From contig CALFXQ010000173.1 in NCBI GenBank assembly GCA_937958285.1, positions 1 to 11,683 of the forward strand: a stretch of DNA of 11,683 nucleotides. Reading direction: 5' to 3'. This stretch comes from an uncultured Fusibacter sp. (GTDB lineage Bacteria > Bacillota > Clostridia > Peptostreptococcales > Acidaminobacteraceae). Below, one piece after another: positions 7,534 through 11,683 of this stretch. Each line of letters starts with the position of its first letter. Position 1 is the first letter of the stretch. A model generated the notes under the pieces. The model had not been told where the DNA came from. It did not search any database and saw only the letters and a list, made by a program, of their open reading frames with translations. Both the position numbers and the translations under genes were made by a program.

Positions 7534-8436
7534 CTAAATTTCTAAATTGTAATTGACAAGAAGATGATTTTTGTAGTGCTGCGCCTTTGCTTGGTTATTG
7601 CTTGCAATGGCAACATGATAAGCTTGCGTAACGTATCTTATAGCATCGCTAGTAAAACCACACTTTCCAAGGTTGTAACCTTTACTGTAAAGAAAAGAGG
7701 GTAGGATTGTGAGGGTATCAAAATTAATACAATACTCGATACCCTTTTCTGCGATATGAATCGCTTCAAAAAAATTACTATTAAGACCAAGAGTTTTACC
7801 AAGATGCATGAGAACAATAGGGTAAGGACGCCTAATAAATTCTGGAGCTATTCTTTGGTCTTCTAAATAATTTTTTAAAGCCTTTAGGATTTTTAGTGTT
7901 AAATCCACATCTCCAATTTCTTCAATCATATTAGCAATATTCACAAGTAACATGATTTCTTCTTGCGTGAATAACTGATTACTTAGGTTATGTAGATTAA
8001 TACTCCCTTTAGTAAGGTGGAGGGCACTTAATAGAAACTCTTTCATTTCTATAGGATCATATTTGTCGCGAGTGAGATCGATAAATTTGTGCAGTCTTAA
8101 AAATTGCTGGATGGTGGGGTCGTAAGAGTCATAGTCAATTAATAATTCAGCTAACAATTGCTTGTGAGAGTTATCTTGTCCTAAGGAATAAAGTCTTCTA
8201 AGTTGATACAATTGATTATTTAATTCGAGATCCTTCTCTGTTTTAAAAACTAGATATCTCGAGGCATCTTGGCCTAGTCTCTGTAATAGAGCATTTATAG
8301 TATTATCACTAACATTTACGTCACCATTTTCAATTCTAGACAGATAGCTGGCGGTGCATATGCCTTCACACAGATCTTCTTGAGTGATTTTCTGTTCTTT
8401 TCTAAGCTTTTTTATGACATACCCAACTGTTAACAT
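7534..8436 (-). CDS. Rgg/PlcR-like HTH regulator with helical-repeat C-terminus
   Basis: A DNA-binding transcription regulator, probably controlling the divergent lipoprotein genes. The 300-residue product has an N-terminal Cro/C1-type HTH (about 5-58): ITQEDLCEGI forms helix 2 and TASYLSRIENG (28-38) the recognition helix. The rest (about 65-298) is all helical with Leu/Tyr/Ala spacing typical of TPR-like repeats. This layout and length match the RRNPP group (Rgg, PlcR, ComR), whose helical domain binds short imported peptides. ATG 8436 follows AAGGAGT by 7 bases, and a promoter is visible upstream. Base composition is clearly more AT-rich by eye than in the peptidase or MATE genes, which may hint at separate acquisition. 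No adjacent pheromone precursor with a secretion signal was found, so peptide control is inference only. Some TPR-HTH proteins act without a peptide. Confidence 0.8.
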   Translation of the reverse strand: MLTVGYVIKKLRKEQKITQEDLCEGICTASYLSRIENGDVNVSDNTINALLQRLGQDASRYLVFKTEKDLELNNQLYQLRRLYSLGQDNSHKQLLAELLIDYDSYDPTIQQFLRLHKFIDLTRDKYDPIEMKEFLLSALHLTKGSINLHNLSNQLFTQEEIMLLVNIANMIEEIGDVDLTLKILKALKNYLEDQRIAPEFIRRPYPIVLMHLGKTLGLNSNFFEAIHIAEKGIEYCINFDTLTILPSFLYSKGYNLGKCGFTSDAIRYVTQAYHVAIASNNQAKAQHYKNHLLVNYNLEI

Positions 8437-8488
8437 ATGCTGGACTCCTTAGATTATTTCTGAGTTATGCCTACCATTTTACTGAGTT

Positions 8489-8517
8489 GATATAACGATT
8501 AGTCTTGACCTTGTCGA
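8489..8517 (-). promoter_or_regulatory. Promoter of the HTH regulator
   Basis: On the minus strand TCGACA (8512-8517, five of six matches to TTGACA) and TATATC (8489-8494, four of six) are 17 bases apart, about 45 bases before the AAGGAGT-preceded start. It is the best match in the divergent region. Confidence 0.45.
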
Positions 8518-8555
8518 ATAAAAAAGAACCATTCTACAGCAAGTTTACCACAAAT

Positions 8556-8582
8556 CATATTGTTACTACACATGACAATATG
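8556..8582. promoter_or_regulatory. Inverted repeat, candidate operator between divergent genes
   Basis: CATATTGT (8556-8563) and ACAATATG (8575-8582) are perfect 8-bp arms around an 11-base spacer. The arm centres are 19 bases apart, close to two helical turns, which suits a dimeric HTH protein. The site lies upstream of both the regulator promoter and the lipoprotein genes, where autoregulated Rgg/PlcR-type proteins often bind. Confidence 0.5.
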
Positions 8583-8696
8583 CAACTGTTTCAAAAAAAG
8601 TTAACAGAACTGATTGAGGAATTCAAAGCGTGCACGTTCGCTGAGTATTTCGACACTTTCATTCCAACTTCTAACAGTTTATAGCGTGATGTGTTA

Positions 8697-8708
8697 CCTT
8701 TTAAAAGG
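8697..8708. repeat. 12-bp perfect palindrome CCTTTTAAAAGG
   Basis: A loop-less dyad 43 bases before the ATG at 8752. Lacking a loop it is unlikely to act as an RNA hairpin; it may be a protein-binding site, or chance in AT-rich DNA. Confidence 0.3.
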
Positions 8709-8739
8709 GTATTGCAGAATTGAACAACTTACATATTGC

Positions 8740-8744
8740 GGGGG
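8740..8744 (+). promoter_or_regulatory. Weak G-rich ribosome binding site for the first lipoprotein
   Basis: GGGGG ends 7 bases before ATG 8752. It is not a canonical AGGAGG, but the start is fixed by the signal peptide that begins here. The longer frame from TTG 8614 would put 46 residues before that signal. Confidence 0.55.
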
Positions 8745-8751
8745 TTTCAAG

Positions 8752-10179
8752 ATGGAAAGTTTGAACTTGAAGGGACAAAAGGGCACTTTATTTGTTTTAT
8801 TGTTATTGATGTTTGTTACACTGGCGCTGGCAGGTTGCCAGTCGGCTAAAATCACAGGTGTTATTGCACTACCAGAAGGAGAAAAAGCCTTCGAGGACAT
8901 GAAAATTAACGTAGCATGCGTTCGTGCTTCGGATGAGATCCCAGAGGAACAAATCGTGGTGCTCCCCAAAGGCCAATCTGAGATAGCCTTTCAGCTAAAG
9001 GCACCTAAAAAGGATAAGGCATATTTCTTTAGATATTTGTTGTTATCCAAAGGTGGTGAAGGCACCAAAGAAGGATTGGGCATGACAACTGCGAATGAAT
9101 CCTCTAACCTGACGATCGGGGGCCTCAGCATAGCCAATCATGCTTATGCCAAGGAAGGGTATCTCACCGAAAGTGGTATGACCACTCAGTATGAAGAAAA
9201 GACCCTGTTTAAGGATGGGATGCTCGACCAACATCGATTGACAATCCCTCTAGAGGCGGGCATTAAAGAGAAGACAGCTGAGATTCTCAGTGACATTATA
9301 AATCCTGAAATGAACGACTATGAAAAAGAAAAGGCGATTTACGACTATGTGGTTTTAAATGTCCCCTTAGCGATGGAGACAACCCAAGGTTACATGAGGG
9401 GAACCCTCGTAGAAAAGGATAATCCACTGATTTCCGCCCTAAGGGATAGAGAAACCGTATGGCTTGGACAACCATTTTTGATGAAATGGCTGCTCCAAAG
9501 TGCAGGCATTGAATCAGAACTCGTTGAGGCGAGACAAGATTCCTTTAATTTTACCTATGTCTACAATCTCGTTAAAATCGATAATGCGCATTATTACGTG
9601 GATCCAGCGATGTCATCAGTCATGATTCATGAAAAGATGATGCATGCAGGTGAACATGTCTTTGTAGATCCAAATGAGGCAGTGGACCACTTTAAGAATC
9701 GACATTTTAATTTTACTGACGACTTTAATAAAAATCGCGGCCTAACTTTGTTTGGAGAGAATGGTACGCCACAGGCGGCAACAGATGTTAATGGCTTTGC
9801 GCTGGTGAAAAGCTACTTAGAAAAAAATAAGCTTGACAACAAACAGTTAGACAATAACCAGTTAGATAAGAAGATGACGAATGTGGTGAATATTTCACTG
9901 GAATTACCCAAAGGCGTCGAAGCGCCGAAAGGGGGTCTGTGGATTTTACTCACCGCTAAATCTGGACAAATAACGGATGCCACTAAAGACGACTTTGTTT
10001 TGGACCAATGGATTGTGATTCCTAAAGGGAAAGATACCTTTGAAATCAGTCTCCCCCTAGTGGAGACGAATCAACCCTTTACCATCACAGCCAGTGAACC
10101 AAGGACAAAGATGCGTGGTCAAATATCACTAAAGCAGATAAGCAACATCCAAGAATCTGTAAAGCTAAAATTGAATTAG
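8752..10179 (+). CDS. Lipoprotein with a transglutaminase-like domain lacking catalytic Cys and His
   Basis: A 475-residue surface lipoprotein: a lysine-containing N-terminus, hydrophobic core and lipobox LAGC place the lipidated Cys at 29. Residues 33-85 form a beta-type segment (ITGVIALPEG, VVLPKG). The transglutaminase-like core (about 165-320) has the usual NDYEKEKAIYDYV entry and VKIDNAHYYVDPAMSS exit. Aligned without gaps to the next gene, the nucleophile Cys is Trp237 and the His is Tyr269; Asp284 is kept. It is therefore probably a pseudoenzyme with a binding or scaffold role. A repetitive linker (361-374) leads to a second beta-type domain (376-475) resembling the N-terminal one (WIVIPKGKDTFEISLPL). 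The start at 8752 rests on the signal peptide; a longer TTG start at 8614 is less likely. The intact paralogue follows after 37 bases, and an HTH regulator is divergent upstream. Ligand and function are unknown. Confidence 0.82.
   Translation: MESLNLKGQKGTLFVLLLLMFVTLALAGCQSAKITGVIALPEGEKAFEDMKINVACVRASDEIPEEQIVVLPKGQSEIAFQLKAPKKDKAYFFRYLLLSKGGEGTKEGLGMTTANESSNLTIGGLSIANHAYAKEGYLTESGMTTQYEEKTLFKDGMLDQHRLTIPLEAGIKEKTAEILSDIINPEMNDYEKEKAIYDYVVLNVPLAMETTQGYMRGTLVEKDNPLISALRDRETVWLGQPFLMKWLLQSAGIESELVEARQDSFNFTYVYNLVKIDNAHYYVDPAMSSVMIHEKMMHAGEHVFVDPNEAVDHFKNRHFNFTDDFNKNRGLTLFGENGTPQAATDVNGFALVKSYLEKNKLDNKQLDNNQLDKKMTNVVNISLELPKGVEAPKGGLWILLTAKSGQITDATKDDFVLDQWIVIPKGKDTFEISLPLVETNQPFTITASEPRTKMRGQISLKQISNIQESVKLKLN
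9829..9873 (+). repeat. Short in-frame repeat encoding an LDN/QLD linker
   Basis: CAGTTAGACAA and CAGTTAGATAA, preceded by a related CTTGACAA unit, encode KLDN-KQLDN-NQLDK (residues 360-374 of the first lipoprotein). The spacing of about five codons suggests slippage expansion of a flexible interdomain linker. Confidence 0.55.
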
Positions 10180-10216
10180 ACTTGAATTTATACTAATAGC
10201 GCACTAAGGGGGTTAC

Positions 10217-11683
10217 ATGAAATTTCATCTCACAAAGATTCGGCTTATTTTTCTAATGCTGGTTTGTCTATTGTCTTTAATGGGAATGACCGGTTGCGCT
10301 TCTAAGGCGCCACAAGCCAGTTTAGATCCAACGCTTTTAGACCCAATGCGGTTAGATCAAGTGAAGTCAGTGGGCGTATTTGACGAACAACCACTGGCCA
10401 TTCGAGTGGATGACCCCCTAGTGATTACCTTCGATTCAGATTTAGAAGATACTCCAGAAAACTTACAGAAGATTGTAGTTGCATACGATGCGGAGGCTTC
10501 TAGCACCATAGAGATTGCCGAGATTCAGCTAGATGCAAGGGATTCAAAGAAACTCGTGTTGCCGCCTCCTATGGGTGGGTGGTACCCCGACATCGATTAT
10601 TATGTGATGATTGATGAAACCGTTACCTTTAGGGATGGCAAGACACTGGGCCAAACTATTTCTAAGACTTTTAGGGTCGATACTGAAGCCTTTCATCAGG
10701 TATCTGGCAAGCTGAGATTTCCAGAGGGGCTGGTGGCGCCAGAGGCACTCAAGTTTTATGTGAGTTTAGAAAATGTGAAGGACTCTAATTTGATTCAAGA
10801 GGCAGATGTGGTTTTTGTGAAAGGGGATCGAGAGGCTTCGTTTAACATCGCCATTCCGGAGAGTCGGTTTGGGTACCGTATGGGTTACGAGCTGCGCATG
10901 CACGAGTATACGGTCTTCGACTTTTTCGAGCCCAAAGGGTCTTACGGCGCCGAGGTGGTGGTGAGTGAGGACAGGGAGGTGCACCTTGACATTGCGAAAG
11001 TGCCTCAGGTGTACGACGCGCTGATGAAGATAAGAGAGTCCGTGTTTAACGAGCAGATGAGCGATTACGAGAAAGTGGTGGCGCTGCACACCTATGTGAA
11101 GAAGAACATGACCTACAATACGGATGTGTTTAATCCGTTTAGAGATAAGGTTTGGGGCGCCTACAGTGGTGACCGCATGAGCCATGTGCTGCTCGAGAAC
11201 AATGCAGTTTGTGCGGGCTTTGCCTATACGATGGACTACCTGCTGAATTTAGAGGGCGTTGAATCCAGTACGCGCTTTGGCGAGCTGGTGGGTGTATACG
11301 AACCTGTATCGCATCTGTGGAATGTAGTAAAACTAGATGGACAATATTACAACGTGGACTTTACCGCCAATATTCAAATGTCGGGGATGGAGCGCATTCA
11401 GTACGAGATGACGCCAACTGTGGTCTTTAGCGAGGCGGCTTTTGGGGATTCGATGCATTACCCCTACGCGGATGGCTTTGAGTGCACAGCAGTGGATTAC
11501 GATAGCCAGTTTAGAAGTTTTTGGGAAAAGTATCCAGAGGTAAAGGGCAAGACGACCACTATAACCGGGGAGATTGTGCTGCCAAAAGGCGAGGTTTCCC
11601 CTCCGGGCGGTATGATGCTAAATATCACCACCAGCGTGGGCCTAGAAAATGCAGTTCCCACCTACGATTTTTTCTATTACACC
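10217..11683 (+). CDS. Lipoprotein transglutaminase-like protein with intact Cys-His-Asp triad (3' partial)
   Basis: The frame is open for 489 codons to the right edge, so the C-terminus is missing. The signal peptide ends in lipobox MTGC (lipid Cys27). A repetitive linker (36-48) precedes a domain resembling bacterial Ig-like/SbsA (about 60-155: LVITFDSDLED, YYVMIDETVTFRDGKTLG). A beta-type segment follows (162-260, VSGKLRFPEGLVAPEALKF), then the transglutaminase-like core (262-400) with NNAVCAGFAY (Cys332), VSHLWNVVKLDG (His366) and YYNVDF (Asp381), the expected catalytic triad. A second beta-type segment starts at about 448 (ITGEIVLPKGE). Such surface proteins may be cysteine proteases or cross-linking enzymes; the reaction is not decided by sequence. 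ATG 10217 follows AAGGGGG by 4 bases. It lies 37 bases after the triad-less paralogue, so the two probably form an operon. Confidence 0.85.
   Translation, partial: MKFHLTKIRLIFLMLVCLLSLMGMTGCASKAPQASLDPTLLDPMRLDQVKSVGVFDEQPLAIRVDDPLVITFDSDLEDTPENLQKIVVAYDAEASSTIEIAEIQLDARDSKKLVLPPPMGGWYPDIDYYVMIDETVTFRDGKTLGQTISKTFRVDTEAFHQVSGKLRFPEGLVAPEALKFYVSLENVKDSNLIQEADVVFVKGDREASFNIAIPESRFGYRMGYELRMHEYTVFDFFEPKGSYGAEVVVSEDREVHLDIAKVPQVYDALMKIRESVFNEQMSDYEKVVALHTYVKKNMTYNTDVFNPFRDKVWGAYSGDRMSHVLLENNAVCAGFAYTMDYLLNLEGVESSTRFGELVGVYEPVSHLWNVVKLDGQYYNVDFTANIQMSGMERIQYEMTPTVVFSEAAFGDSMHYPYADGFECTAVDYDSQFRSFWEKYPEVKGKTTTITGEIVLPKGEVSPPGGMMLNITTSVGLENAVPTYDFFYYT

Noticed and set aside
8614..8751. TTG start 46 codons upstream of the first lipoprotein
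   Set aside because: It would put 46 residues in front of a complete lipoprotein signal peptide; the signal peptide begins at ATG 8752.
10766..11185. 139-codon minus-strand frame inside the second lipoprotein gene
   Set aside because: A shadow frame: the plus strand is open for 489 codons and encodes a recognisable signal peptide and transglutaminase triad.
1..11683. CRISPR arrays, tRNA or rRNA genes, intact insertion sequences, phage attachment sites
   Set aside because: No spaced direct repeats, no cloverleaf or rRNA-like sequence, and no transposase or integrase frame were seen; only the weak remnant candidate at 8496-8684 is noted.

Overview
The window looks like chromosome from a Gram-positive, low-to-moderate GC bacterium of the Bacillota, most likely a Clostridia member. 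The reasons are strong AGGAGG-type ribosome binding sites before nearly every gene, TATAAT-like -10 boxes, two lipoproteins with lipoboxes, and a helix-turn-helix/helical-repeat regulator of the type found in Gram-positive peptide-signalling systems. The genus cannot be named from this sequence.

Region 1 (1-3469) is a tight plus-strand operon. A membrane protein with a degenerate GGDEF domain and an intact EAL domain (c-di-GMP breakdown) enters from the left edge. It overlaps by 11 bases a six-helix membrane diguanylate cyclase with GGDEI and an I-site. That gene overlaps by 8 bases a family 1 uracil-DNA glycosylase (ung), and a terminator hairpin lies over the ung stop codon. Opposing c-di-GMP enzymes are thus coupled to a DNA-repair gene.

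Region 2 (3482-6169) has its own promoter and a strongly structured leader. A MATE-family multidrug/cation exporter and an M42 metallo-aminopeptidase follow, 30 bases apart. A bidirectional terminator separates them from the convergent minus-strand genes. The leader is a candidate riboswitch; guanidine-IV is the first class to test because of its known link to MATE genes.

Region 3 (6179-8600, minus strand) holds a nucleotidyltransferase of the aminoglycoside-adenylyltransferase type, preceded by about 330 bases of gene-free DNA with several inverted repeats. Upstream of this lies an AT-rich helix-turn-helix regulator resembling Rgg/PlcR.

Region 4 (8560-11683, plus strand) is divergent from the regulator, across a 27-bp inverted repeat that is a good operator candidate. 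It contains two tandem, related lipoproteins of transglutaminase-like fold. In the first the catalytic Cys and His are replaced (Trp, Tyr). In the second, which runs off the right edge, Cys-His-Asp is intact. Both carry repeated beta-type domains around the transglutaminase core. This apparent pseudoenzyme/enzyme pair under a possible peptide-responsive regulator is the most unusual part of the window.
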